In this document: piece after piece, positions 8,159-15,100 of the stretch
How the letters are laid out: each line of letters starts with the position of its first letter
How positions within the stretch are numbered: the stretch's first letter is position 1
Assembly: GCA_046048295.1 (NCBI GenBank)
Contig: JBJOGJ010000059.1
Span: 1-17,735, forward strand
Source: CBDCWA01 sp046048295
GTDB lineage: Bacteria > Pseudomonadota > Alphaproteobacteria > Rhizobiales > Hyphomicrobiaceae
DNA: 17,735 nucleotides
Reading direction: 5' to 3'
Translations under genes and position numbers: made by a program
Notes under the pieces: model-generated
What the model was told of the DNA's origin: nothing
Databases searched by the model: none
The model's input: the letters and a program-made list of their open reading frames with translations, nothing else

Positions 8159-8644
8159 TTAGGCGGTCTCGCGGACGACCTTGGCGGCGGCAAGCGCTGC
8201 GTCCACAATGGACTCGTAGCCTGTGCAGCGGCAGATGTTGCCGGAGATCACCTCGCGGATCTCCTTCTCGTCCATGTCCGGCTTCTCCTCGATGGCCGAG
8301 GCAAGCGTCATCAGCATGCCCGGCGTGCAGAACCCGCACTGGAGGCCGTAGTGGTCCATGAATGCCTGCTGGAGCGGGTGCAGCGTCCCGTCTTCCTTGG
8401 CGAGACCCTCAACGGTCTTCACCTCGGCACCGTCCGCCTGCACCGCAAGCATCAAGCACGAGCGCGCTGGAACGCCGTCGACGATGACGGTGCAGGCGCC
8501 GCAAACGCCATGCTCGCAGCCCAGATGCGTTCCGGTCAGGCCGAGTTCCTGGCGCAGGAAGTCGGCGAGGTGGAAGCGATGGCTCACCTCGCGCTCATAC
8601 TTCTTGCCGTTGACCGTGAGTGAAATCTTCTTCGTGGCGTCCAT
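8159..8644 (-). CDS. Molybdenum hydroxylase small subunit, 2x[2Fe-2S] (CoxS-like)
   Basis: A 161-residue iron-sulfur subunit with both expected clusters. The N-terminal plant-ferredoxin-type site has C43, C48, C51 and C63 (GCEHGVCGACTV...SC). The C-terminal four-helix site has C103, C106, C138 and C140 (CGFCTPGM and CRCTGY). Length and order match CoxS and the small subunits of xanthine-dehydrogenase-type hydroxylases. It passes electrons from the Mo centre to FAD in the medium subunit. Its ATG follows immediately after the TAA of the FAD-subunit gene with no base between, so the two are tightly coupled. No cysteine is missing and nothing looks abnormal. Confidence 0.96.
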   Translation of the reverse strand: MDATKKISLTVNGKKYEREVSHRFHLADFLRQELGLTGTHLGCEHGVCGACTVIVDGVPARSCLMLAVQADGAEVKTVEGLAKEDGTLHPLQQAFMDHYGLQCGFCTPGMLMTLASAIEEKPDMDEKEIREVISGNICRCTGYESIVDAALAAAKVVRETA

Positions 8645-9511
8645 TTACTTTCCCCCTTGCGCCCTGGCCGCAGCCTCCACGAGCGCGCGGCGAACGAGGG
8701 TCGCGGAAACCTGCTTCCTATAGTCGGCTGAGAAGTGTACGTCCGTCATTGCGTCGAGCTTCCGTGCATGCTCGGCGGCGGCCTTGAACGTCTCGATGTC
8801 CGGCTTCTGGCCGACAAGTGCATTCTCGGCTTCGGTCAGTCGCACCGGCGCCACCTCAGCGCCGAACACAACGATGGCCGCGCGCTTGATCGTGTTGCCG
8901 TCGATAGCGAGCAACGTGCCGGCACCAGCGATGGCGAAGTCGCCGTGGCGCCGCGCCAACTCGATGAACGAGTAGCCATAGGGCTTCTGCCATACGGGCA
9001 GCGTCACCGCGGTCAGAATTTCGTCCGGCTCGAGTGAAGGGGTCATGTAACCCTGGAACCAGTCCGCGGCCGCCACCTCGCGCTTGCCGCGCTTGCTTTG
9101 CACTTCGAGCGTGCCGCCCAACAGCGCCGTCAATGCAGGCAGTTCAGCGGAGGGGTCGAGATGGCTGAGGCTGCCGCCAATGGTTCCGCGACTGCGCGTC
9201 GCCACGTGGCCCACCCAGTGCAGCGCCTCCTGCATGATCGGCAACTGATCCTTTATGGTCTGATCGCGCAGGAGGGTGCGCTGCCGGGTCATGGCACCAA
9301 TGCGGATCGCGCCGTTTGCGGTCGATACGCCGTCGAGGCCCGCAACGCGGTTGAGGTCGATGAGGTTATCGACGAACACGTAACGCATATTGAGCATCGG
9401 CATCAGCGACTGGCCGCCAGCCAGCAGCTTCGGCGTCTCGAGGCTCGCCAACAGCCCGGCGACCTCATCGACGGTCGTCGGCGCATGATAGGTAAAGGGC
9501 GCAGGCTTCAT
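8645..9511 (-). CDS. Molybdenum hydroxylase FAD-binding medium subunit (CoxM-like)
   Basis: A 288-residue FAD subunit of the xanthine-dehydrogenase/CoxM family. FAD-contact motifs are AGGQSLMPMLNMR (31-43) and TIGGSLSHLDPSAELP (110-125), followed by the C-terminal CO_deh_flav_C domain. The length leaves no room for the extra 4Fe-4S insertion of 4-hydroxybenzoyl-CoA reductases, which argues against a reductive dearomatising enzyme. I chose the ATG at 9511, preceded by GGGAG, over an ATG 54 bp upstream that lies inside the CoxG gene and would add an unrelated leader. It starts 5 bp after the CoxG stop. Reduced FAD here would pass electrons to an unknown acceptor. Confidence 0.93.
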   Translation of the reverse strand: MKPAPFTYHAPTTVDEVAGLLASLETPKLLAGGQSLMPMLNMRYVFVDNLIDLNRVAGLDGVSTANGAIRIGAMTRQRTLLRDQTIKDQLPIMQEALHWVGHVATRSRGTIGGSLSHLDPSAELPALTALLGGTLEVQSKRGKREVAAADWFQGYMTPSLEPDEILTAVTLPVWQKPYGYSFIELARRHGDFAIAGAGTLLAIDGNTIKRAAIVVFGAEVAPVRLTEAENALVGQKPDIETFKAAAEHARKLDAMTDVHFSADYRKQVSATLVRRALVEAAARAQGGK

Positions 9512-9516
9512 CGGTT

Positions 9517-10191
9517 TCAGCTCCCGGCTTTGTCTTTTCTGAGGCCCAGCAGGCCCGAGATCCAAGCGGTGAATGCCTTCCAGAGCAGGCTGAAGGCGGA
9601 AATGGGTTTGGCCGCAGGAGGCGCATGCGAGACCGATGCTGGTCTCGTGGCAGCGCCATCCGAAGTGCCGCCGACCGCCGAAGTCCCACCTGCGGTTCCA
9701 TCGGCCGCAGACGCAGCGCCGGATGCCGTAGCAGCGTTCGAGCCCTGGATCTCGCGCGCAAGATTTTGAGCGAACTCGTCGATCAGTGCGCCGGCAATCT
9801 CCTTCATCAGGCCAGAAGCACGGCCGTACTGGGCAACGGCTCCTGTCATGTTCAGATCGGTCGAGACATTGACCCTGCTGCCACTGCCTGCCGGCACCAG
9901 CGCGAAATCGACCGTGGCACTCGCCTGCCCCCGACCCTTGGTGTCGTTGCCTCGCGCCTTGACGCGGGCGGTGCGGGCGTCGTCGTCCCGGTCCACGATC
10001 TGGGCCTCACCTGCGAAAAACAGGTTGACGGGTCCCACCTTGACGCCAGCCCGCCCTTTGAAACGGTTGTCAGGCAGTGTCTCGGTGAGTTCCGCGCCTG
10101 GGAAGCAGGGCGCTATGCGCGGCACATCCAGCAGGACGTTCCAGGCCTCGTCAGGCGGCAACGGCACTTCAAAGCTGTTCTCGAATTGCAT
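9517..10191 (-). CDS. coxG: CoxG family protein (SRPBCC domain with C-terminal membrane helix)
   Basis: A 224-residue protein. Residues 1-150 form the SRPBCC/START-like domain typical of CoxG (MQFENSFEVPLPPDEAW..., LNMTGAVAQYGRASGLMKEIA). Residues about 151-190 are an Ala/Gly/Ser/Thr linker. Residues about 196-216 form a hydrophobic or amphipathic helix (SAFSLLWKAFTAWISGLLGL) with a basic end. In carboxidotrophs CoxG is known to anchor the CO dehydrogenase to the cytoplasmic membrane, and the same anchoring role is likely here for a different hydroxylase. I use the ATG at 10191 because it starts the conserved domain; a longer frame reaches 10293 but adds a non-conserved Arg/Pro-rich leader. 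It leads the coxG-M-S-L cluster, 127 bp after the SDR gene, so an extra promoter in that gap is possible. Confidence 0.88.
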   Translation of the reverse strand: MQFENSFEVPLPPDEAWNVLLDVPRIAPCFPGAELTETLPDNRFKGRAGVKVGPVNLFFAGEAQIVDRDDDARTARVKARGNDTKGRGQASATVDFALVPAGSGSRVNVSTDLNMTGAVAQYGRASGLMKEIAGALIDEFAQNLAREIQGSNAATASGAASAADGTAGGTSAVGGTSDGAATRPASVSHAPPAAKPISAFSLLWKAFTAWISGLLGLRKDKAGS

Positions 10192-10318
10192 CCGAATCCT
10201 TCGTGAAAGGGCCAAACGGCGGGGCGACTGCCGAGGCGGGGTCGAAGAGAGTTTTGGCAGACTGTGCCGGGTGATAGCAAGTGCCGCGGGCAATAAAGAT
10301 GCCTACCATCCGTCTCTA

Positions 10319-11050
10319 CTACTGCCCACCGTCGATAATCAACGGACTGCCATTCACGAACGAAGACTGCCCGCTCGTCAGGAACAGTATTGCATTTGCA
10401 ATCTCCGCGGGCTCCGCAATTCGCTTGAGCGCATATCGCGCTGCGGCAGCCTGCCGCGCCTCCGGCGTCGAAAGCATGTTGCGCATCAACGGCGTGTCGG
10501 CGGCCCCGGGCAGAATGGCATTCACCCGAATGTTCGGCCCAAGCTCAAGCGCGATCGCCCGCGTGAACGCCACCACGCCGGCCTTTGAGGCTGCGTAGGC
10601 GGACCGGGTCGGTCCAGGACGGGTAGCGGCGCCGGAGGATACATTTACGATGGTTGCCACCGGCGCTTCCTGCAGGTGAGGCAGGGCAGCACGGCAGACG
10701 AGGTAGGTGCCGGACAGGTTCACCCCGATGATCCGCTGCCATTCAGCATTATCGAGTTCAGACAAAGTCGACCGCTGGCCGACGCCGGCAGCACAGACGA
10801 GACCATCGAGTCCGTCGAGCGCCTGGGCTGCTGCATTCACCGCCGCCAAGACGCTTGCTTCATCGCTGACGTCGCCTTGAAAGCTCCTGCCCCCTATCCG
10901 GCCTGCAACAGCATCGGCAGCATCGCCGTCAATATCCAGGACGGCAACAGCCGCACCCTCACTGGCGAAGAGTTCCACCGTCGCCTTGCCAATACCGGAG
11001 GCGCCACCGGTGACGAGGATCCTCCTGCCGTCAAGTTGTCCGCCTGCCAT
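10319..11050 (-). CDS. Short-chain dehydrogenase/reductase (SDR, classical)
   Basis: A 243-residue classical SDR, the normal length. The NAD(P) loop is TGGASGIG (14-21), and the acidic residue D39 after beta-2 (VLDIDGD) favours NAD(H). Other motifs are CAAGV (86-90) in place of NAG, catalytic N111, S139 (NVSSG), and Y152/K156 (YAASK). The C-terminal PGAADTP and IIDGGQ ends fit the FabG-like oxidoreductase class. It should interconvert a hydroxyl and a keto group on a pathway intermediate; substrate unknown. The gene begins 18 bp after the acyl-CoA dehydrogenase stop, with a GGGAG just upstream. It is therefore the third gene of a unit starting at 13146. The acyl-CoA neighbour makes a 3-hydroxyacyl-CoA or alicyclic alcohol substrate possible. 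Confidence 0.92.
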   Translation of the reverse strand: MAGGQLDGRRILVTGGASGIGKATVELFASEGAAVAVLDIDGDAADAVAGRIGGRSFQGDVSDEASVLAAVNAAAQALDGLDGLVCAAGVGQRSTLSELDNAEWQRIIGVNLSGTYLVCRAALPHLQEAPVATIVNVSSGAATRPGPTRSAYAASKAGVVAFTRAIALELGPNIRVNAILPGAADTPLMRNMLSTPEARQAAAARYALKRIAEPAEIANAILFLTSGQSSFVNGSPLIIDGGQ

Positions 11051-11068
11051 GCCATCCGTCTCCCTGCG

Positions 11069-12244
11069 CTACGTGAACGACTGAATGCCAGTTATTGCGC
11101 GACCCAGGATAAGGGCGTGGATATCGTGGGTGCCTTCATAGGTGTTGACGACCTCGAGGTTCACGAGATGGCGCGCAATGCCGTACTCGTCCGAGATGCC
11201 GTTGCCGCCAAGCATGTCGCGGGCGGTACGGGCGATGTCGAGCGCCTTGCCGCAGGAGTTGCGCTTCAGGATCGAGGTCTGTTCGACGCAGGCATTGCCA
11301 CCGTCCTTCATGCGACCGAGCCGGAGGCAGGCCTGCAGCCCAATCGAGATCTCCGTCATCATGTCGGCGAGCTTCTTCTGGACCAACTGGTTGGCGGCGA
11401 GCGGCCGGTCGAACTGCTTTCTGTCGAGCACATACTGTCGCGCCGTCGCGAAGCAGTCCTCGGCTGCGCCAAGCGCTCCCCATGCGATGCCGAAGCGTGC
11501 CGAATTCAGGCACGTGAACGGACCTTTCAATCCCGATACGTTCGGAAGGATATGCTCCTGGCCGACCGCGACGTCCTCCATGACGATCTGACCGGTGACG
11601 GAGGTTCGAAGCCCGACCTTGCCGTGGATGACGGGAGCGGTGAGCCCCTTCATGCCCTTCTCGAGAATGAAGCCGCGGATGACGCCGTCATCGGTCTTGG
11701 CCCACACGAGGAACACGTCGGCAATAGGTGAATTCGTGATCCAGGTCTTGGTGCCGGTGAGCCGCCAGCCGCTGCCATCCTTGCTGGCGCGGGCACGCAT
11801 CCCGCCCGGGTCGGATCCATGGTCAGGCTCCGTCAGTCCGAAGCATCCAATCTGCTCGCCCGAGGCGAGTGCCGGCAAGTACTTCTTGCGCTGTTCTTCG
11901 GAACCGAAGGTATAGATCGGCACCATGACTAGCGAGGACTGCACGGACAGCATCGACCGGAAACCCGAATCGACGCGCTCGATCTCACGGGCGATCAGCC
12001 CGTAGCTCACCTGGTTCAACCCGGCACAGCCATAGTTCTCCGGCAGAGTCGCCCCGAGCAGGCCGTGAGCACCCATCTCGCGGAATATTTCCGGGTCTGT
12101 CTGCTCATCCCGGAAGGCTGAAACGACGCGTGGGATGAGCGACTTTCTGGCGAAGGCCGCTGCACTGTCCCGGAGCATGCGCTCGTCCTCGGACAGTTGG
12201 GAATCGAGATCGAACGGATCGGACCACTCGAATGCCTTGCTCAT
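11069..12244 (-). CDS. Acyl-CoA dehydrogenase, glutaryl-CoA dehydrogenase-like
   Basis: A 391-residue FAD acyl-CoA dehydrogenase. The opening FEWSDPFDLDSQLSEDERMLRD, the stretch EIERVDSGFRSMLSVQSSLVM (87-107), and the FAD/substrate block CFGLTEPDHGSDPGGM (134-149) are glutaryl-CoA dehydrogenase hallmarks. Functional residues of that enzyme appear conserved: E89 and R96, corresponding to the Glu/Arg pair that binds the distal carboxylate and aids decarboxylation, and the catalytic base E370 in NTYEGTHD. Such enzymes oxidise and decarboxylate glutaryl-CoA to crotonyl-CoA, or act on a related dicarboxylyl-CoA. Its ATG overlaps the upstream stop (ATGA at 12241-12244), so it is coupled to the dehydrogenase gene before it. 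A dedicated copy in a catabolic unit suggests that ring fission ends in glutaryl-CoA or an analogue, but no CoA ligase or transferase is in the window. Confidence 0.9.
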   Translation of the reverse strand: MSKAFEWSDPFDLDSQLSEDERMLRDSAAAFARKSLIPRVVSAFRDEQTDPEIFREMGAHGLLGATLPENYGCAGLNQVSYGLIAREIERVDSGFRSMLSVQSSLVMVPIYTFGSEEQRKKYLPALASGEQIGCFGLTEPDHGSDPGGMRARASKDGSGWRLTGTKTWITNSPIADVFLVWAKTDDGVIRGFILEKGMKGLTAPVIHGKVGLRTSVTGQIVMEDVAVGQEHILPNVSGLKGPFTCLNSARFGIAWGALGAAEDCFATARQYVLDRKQFDRPLAANQLVQKKLADMMTEISIGLQACLRLGRMKDGGNACVEQTSILKRNSCGKALDIARTARDMLGGNGISDEYGIARHLVNLEVVNTYEGTHDIHALILGRAITGIQSFT

Positions 12245-13146
12245 TCACTGCCTCCTTTGGCGGCAAGCCGCGCGTTGAGCACGGCAAAGATCTCCTTGTA
12301 GTCCCGGGGCTCACCGTGCGGCCAGTCATGATTGCCGATGAGTGCATGGGCCTTGTAAATGCGGCGCGAAATCGCCTCAGCCATGATGGGATCGAAGCCG
12401 CATTCAGCTACTGTCGCCGCGGATTCCTTCATCTCGCTTGCGCGCCTGACACCATGGATGGCGATGCGTCCGAGATCGTACGTGGTGAGCTGTCGCCAGT
12501 CGAGGCCAGGCAGGGTCTCGGCTACCGAGTCTAGGATACGCTCCTCGATGCCGTACTTCTGCGCCACCGCCATGCTCTCGAACAGCAGCGCCTCGATACC
12601 CTTTATCATTATTGAACGCAGCATCTTATTGAGTGACGCCTGACCGATCTCGCTTCCCGCCTCCTCGCACCGCATACCGATTGCGTTCAGTCGCTCCGCG
12701 ACAGCCCGGGCTTCGGGGCCGGCAAGCAGGATCGGCACCTCGTGCCGGTACGGGGGCACAGGCGCCATCACGGCGGCTTCGACATAGTGGCAGCCCGTAC
12801 CTTCGAGCGCTTCGCCGACAGCCTTCTTGGTACCGGGCGACACGGAGTTGCAGTCGATGTAGAGCTGGCCCGGCTTCAGGCTTGGCGCCGCCGTTCTGGC
12901 TGCCGCGACAGCCTGGCTGCCGACGACGAACGAGAAAACGATGCCGGCTCCGTCAACGCCTTCAGCGGAACTGGCGCAGGCGCGCACGCCGAATGCTTCG
13001 GTTCGGGACTTCAAATCGTCCCGAGGGTCATCGAACCTGATGTCGTAGGTCCGCAGCGCAACGTCAGGCCTGTTGGCGAACCCCGCGGCCACGTTCTGGC
13101 CTGCCTCGCCAAAACCAATCAGCGCGATCGTCTCGCTCTCGCTCAT
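12241..13146 (-). CDS. NAD(P)-dependent beta-hydroxyacid dehydrogenase-like protein (DUF1932 C-terminal domain)
   Basis: A 301-residue protein of the 6-phosphogluconate/3-hydroxyisobutyrate dehydrogenase superfamily. The N-terminal Rossmann domain has GFGEAG (11-16) and an acidic D35 after beta-2, consistent with NAD use. The substrate loop is DCNSVSPGT (98-106), and K174 (SLNKMLRS) aligns with the catalytic lysine. The C-terminal half matches the all-helical DUF1932 type, with blocks KGIEALLFESMAVAQKYG and WRQLTTYDLGRIAIHG. It would oxidise a beta-hydroxy acid or reduce the matching semialdehyde or keto acid; exact substrate unknown. An AGGA lies 8 bp before the ATG. It is the first gene of a long minus-strand unit and diverges from the amidohydrolase gene across 104 bp. 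Confidence 0.85.
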   Translation of the reverse strand: MSESETIALIGFGEAGQNVAAGFANRPDVALRTYDIRFDDPRDDLKSRTEAFGVRACASSAEGVDGAGIVFSFVVGSQAVAAARTAAPSLKPGQLYIDCNSVSPGTKKAVGEALEGTGCHYVEAAVMAPVPPYRHEVPILLAGPEARAVAERLNAIGMRCEEAGSEIGQASLNKMLRSIMIKGIEALLFESMAVAQKYGIEERILDSVAETLPGLDWRQLTTYDLGRIAIHGVRRASEMKESAATVAECGFDPIMAEAISRRIYKAHALIGNHDWPHGEPRDYKEIFAVLNARLAAKGGSE

Positions 13147-13250
13147 GCAACGTATCCTGGTGTAGGCTGCTGTGCACAGGTCAGTCCAACGGCGTCTCGT
13201 GCGCCATTGCGGACAAACTAGAACCTGCCCAATTCGGAGGAAACCTGCAA
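13147..13250. promoter_or_regulatory. Divergent promoter region between the dehydrogenase operon and the amidohydrolase
   Basis: This 104-bp region between oppositely directed starts must hold the promoter of the long minus-strand unit and that of the amidohydrolase/zincin pair. It includes a GGAGG ribosome-binding site for the plus-strand gene. It also holds a perfect 10-bp palindrome (CTGTGCACAG) at 13170-13179, close to the minus-strand start. No clean -35/-10 pair was found, and the palindrome is too short to call an operator. Confidence 0.45.
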
Positions 13251-14270
13251 ATGCGCTACATCGACGCCTTCAACCACTTCTTTCCCAAGCGGTTCTTCGA
13301 TCGCATGGTGGCCCTTCCCGCGGGCCAGAAGGATCTTGGTAAGCGCATGATGGGAATACCCGCGCTTTATGATCTGGACCTCCGCAACGAAATCGTCGAT
13401 TCCTTCAATAGCGCGGAACAACAATACGCGCAGGTCATCTGTCTCGGCATGCCGGCCATCGACCGCCTGGTCTCGCCGGAAGATGGTCCAGAACTCGCGC
13501 GCATCGGCAATGATGGACTGGCTGAAATCTGCGCCAAGGATCCCCAGCGATACCCAGGATATGCGGCATCACTCGCAATGCACAATCCCAAGGAAGCAGC
13601 CCGCGAGGCCGAGCGTGTCCTTGCGGCCGGCGCCAATGCCATCCAGATCCACACCAACATAGATGGCGCGGCGATCGACGGCGAAGATCTCTGGCCGCTC
13701 TACGAGGTGATCGAGAAATCCGGCCGCCCGATCCTGCTACATCCGGCACGCACGCGCGAGATGCCCGATTTCCGCAAGGAGGAAAAATCGAAGTACGAAA
13801 TCTGCTCGGTGCTCGGCTGGCCCTACGAGACGGGCGTCGCGCTTTCCCGCCTCGTGTTCTCCGGCATCATGGACAAATATCCGGACCTCAAGGTCATTTC
13901 TCACCACCTGGGCGGAATCATCCCCTATTTCGAGGGCCGCATCGGGCACAGCTTCGACCAACTCGGCGCGAGAACTTCGGACGAGAACTACGGTGATATC
14001 CTGAAGAACCTAAAGAGGCGGCCGTTCGACTACTTCAAGGGCTTCTATGGCGATACGGCGCTTGCCGGCGCGCGTGGGCCAACCATATGCGGCTTATCGT
14101 TCTTCGGCGCCGACAACGTTCTGTTTGCCTCCGACTGCCCATTCGACCCGGAGAAGGGCAAGGGATATATCCGCGCCACTATTGCTGTCATCGAATCTCT
14201 CGATCTGACGGCGGAGGAACGCGCGAAGATCTGTCATTTGAATGCCGAGAAAATGTTCGCACTTTCGTGA
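13251..14270 (+). CDS. Amidohydrolase family protein, ACMSD-like (possible decarboxylase)
   Basis: A 339-residue TIM-barrel protein of the amidohydrolase-2/ACMSD group, whose members decarboxylate or hydrolyse aromatic-derived acids. Visible active-site elements are H164 (ILLHP), H219 (SHHLGG) and D295 (FASDCPFD), which match the family's third metal His, catalytic His and metal Asp. The N-terminal motif is IDAFNHFFP. ACMSD has DxHxHFFP here, so the first metal His is replaced by Phe7 while H9 is kept. The protein may bind metal differently, use D5 or N8, or have changed chemistry. GGAGG lies about 12 bp upstream of the ATG. The next gene starts 7 bp after this stop. A decarboxylase of a hydroxylated aromatic or semialdehyde acid is the most natural role given the neighbours, but it is not proven. 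Confidence 0.85.
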   Translation: MRYIDAFNHFFPKRFFDRMVALPAGQKDLGKRMMGIPALYDLDLRNEIVDSFNSAEQQYAQVICLGMPAIDRLVSPEDGPELARIGNDGLAEICAKDPQRYPGYAASLAMHNPKEAAREAERVLAAGANAIQIHTNIDGAAIDGEDLWPLYEVIEKSGRPILLHPARTREMPDFRKEEKSKYEICSVLGWPYETGVALSRLVFSGIMDKYPDLKVISHHLGGIIPYFEGRIGHSFDQLGARTSDENYGDILKNLKRRPFDYFKGFYGDTALAGARGPTICGLSFFGADNVLFASDCPFDPEKGKGYIRATIAVIESLDLTAEERAKICHLNAEKMFALS

Positions 14271-14277
14271 GCTGAAC

Positions 14278-14658
14278 ATGACGAGCGAGGCCGAATTCAA
14301 CAGACTTGTTGCAGAGGCGTTCGAGAACCTGCCTGCGCATTTCCGCGAGGCGTGTGACGGCCTAGCCATCTGTGTCGAGGCCGTCCCTTGCGATGAGGTG
14401 ATGCGTGCGCTGGAGGCACCCGATCCGATGGGCCTGCTGGGCCTCTACCACGGCATCAACCTTGCCCAGAAGAGCGTGCACGACATCACGGTCGAGCCTG
14501 ATACGGTCTACCTCTACCGCGAGCCGATCCTAGCCTATGTCCGCGACACGGGCGAGGAACTGGACGCCGTGGTGACGCATGTGTTGGTACACGAGATCGG
14601 CCATCATCTCGGCTTCTCCGACGACGACATGGAAGCAATCGAAGAAGCCGATTTGTGA
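14278..14658 (+). CDS. Zincin-like metallopeptidase (DUF1025/MmpX-type small metalloprotease)
   Basis: A 126-residue protein of the small predicted-metallopeptidase family (PF06262 type), at its usual length. The signature is near the C-terminus: VHEIGHHLGFSD, in which H105, E106 and H109 form HExxH and D115 is the likely third ligand. An acidic helix closes the protein. I start at the ATG at 14278 because it lies 7 bp after the amidohydrolase stop and gives the family length; an earlier in-frame ATG would overlap the upstream gene. There is no signal peptide, so it is cytosolic. The biological substrate of the family is not known to me. The tight spacing suggests cotranscription with the amidohydrolase, an odd partner for a catabolic enzyme, though the pairing may be incidental. 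Confidence 0.88.
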   Translation: MTSEAEFNRLVAEAFENLPAHFREACDGLAICVEAVPCDEVMRALEAPDPMGLLGLYHGINLAQKSVHDITVEPDTVYLYREPILAYVRDTGEELDAVVTHVLVHEIGHHLGFSDDDMEAIEEADL

Positions 14659-14762
14659 AACCAGGGATTAGCCCTATGCGCGTCGCCACACTGTGTTGTT
14701 CCTACGCAACATATTCAGGTTGTTTGCATATCTGTCATATGGCGGCAACTCATGCCCCCTAA

Positions 14763-14781
14763 AAGGTCCAAGGACCTTGGA
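14763..14781. repeat. Two overlapping perfect inverted repeats
   Basis: AAGGTCC-aa-GGACCTT occupies 14763-14778, and TCCAAGG-a-CCTTGGA occupies 14767-14781. The two dyads share most of their bases, so the DNA or RNA could adopt either of two hairpins. They lie 105 bp after the metallopeptidase stop. The site could be an operator for the porin, or a weak terminator, although no T-run follows on the plus strand. Confidence 0.4.
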
Positions 14782-14872
14782 GTTGGCTTCGTGCGAGTTC
14801 TGCCCAAGGCGATTTTGCCAGAGGCCTTTTGCGGTGACGCAGCGGCAGATCTGAACTCAAGCGGGGGACTTA

Positions 14873-14988
14873 GCAGAGAAACGCTTCGTATCCACAGTGC
14901 AACTGAGGGGTGCCCGCTAGCAGTGGGGCGGCGCGGTGGTCCTTGGGGCATCCTCCCAGGTGTCCCCTTAACGAAGACGTCTCTACGC
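14873..14988 (+). ncRNA. Possible structured RNA or long 5' leader (hand-folded)
   Basis: Complementary segments nest symmetrically. GC-AGAGA (14873-14879) pairs with TCTCT (14980-14984) and GC (14987-14988). CTTCGT (14884-14889) pairs with ACGAAG (14971-14976). GGGGTGCCC (14907-14915) pairs with GGGCATCCT (14946-14954), counting two G-U pairs. Between the last two helices lie unpaired arms of 17 and 16 nt, giving a closing stem, a large symmetric bubble and an upper stem. That outline recalls 6S RNA, but the element is shorter than typical 6S RNA, no sequence consensus was recognised, and canonical alphaproteobacterial 6S loci have other neighbours. The strand is assumed. Confidence 0.25.
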
Positions 14989-15100
14989 AGCGGTTCGACT
15001 GGCAGAAACTGAGAGCGCTCAAGACTGCGAACGACGGTGATTCCGGCGAACGCCGTGTCTTGGGCAAAGGGTTGGTATTCTACAAAGTGGAGTGTCAGGA

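Larger units (their letters stand above)
14659..15100. other. Noncoding gap of about 440 bp upstream of the porin
   Basis: No credible protein gene lies here; the open frames present lack ribosome-binding sites and family resemblance. The left part (about 14700-14750) is visibly AT-richer than its surroundings. The middle holds overlapping palindromes (14763-14781). The right-centre part (14873-14988) can be folded by hand into a long hairpin. The last 40 bp should hold at least the porin ribosome-binding site (GTGGAG at 15087-15092). A long regulated leader, a small RNA and the porin promoter are all possible contents. Confidence 0.5.

Noticed and set aside
13170..13179. CTGTGCACAG palindrome as an operator
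   Set aside because: It is a 10-bp palindrome with no second copy seen and no extension of symmetry, so it is noted only within the intergenic entry.
14752..15012. 86-codon open frame in the noncoding gap
   Set aside because: There is no ribosome-binding site and no recognisable similarity, and an equally long frame lies on the opposite strand, so it is probably chance.
15076..15081. TATTCT as a -10 box for the porin
   Set aside because: No acceptable -35 lies 16-18 bp upstream, and transcription would begin only about 13 bp before the ATG, leaving almost no leader.
15092..15100. GTG start three codons upstream of the porin ATG
   Set aside because: The GTGGAG that would serve as ribosome-binding site overlaps this GTG, whereas it is correctly spaced for the ATG at 15101.
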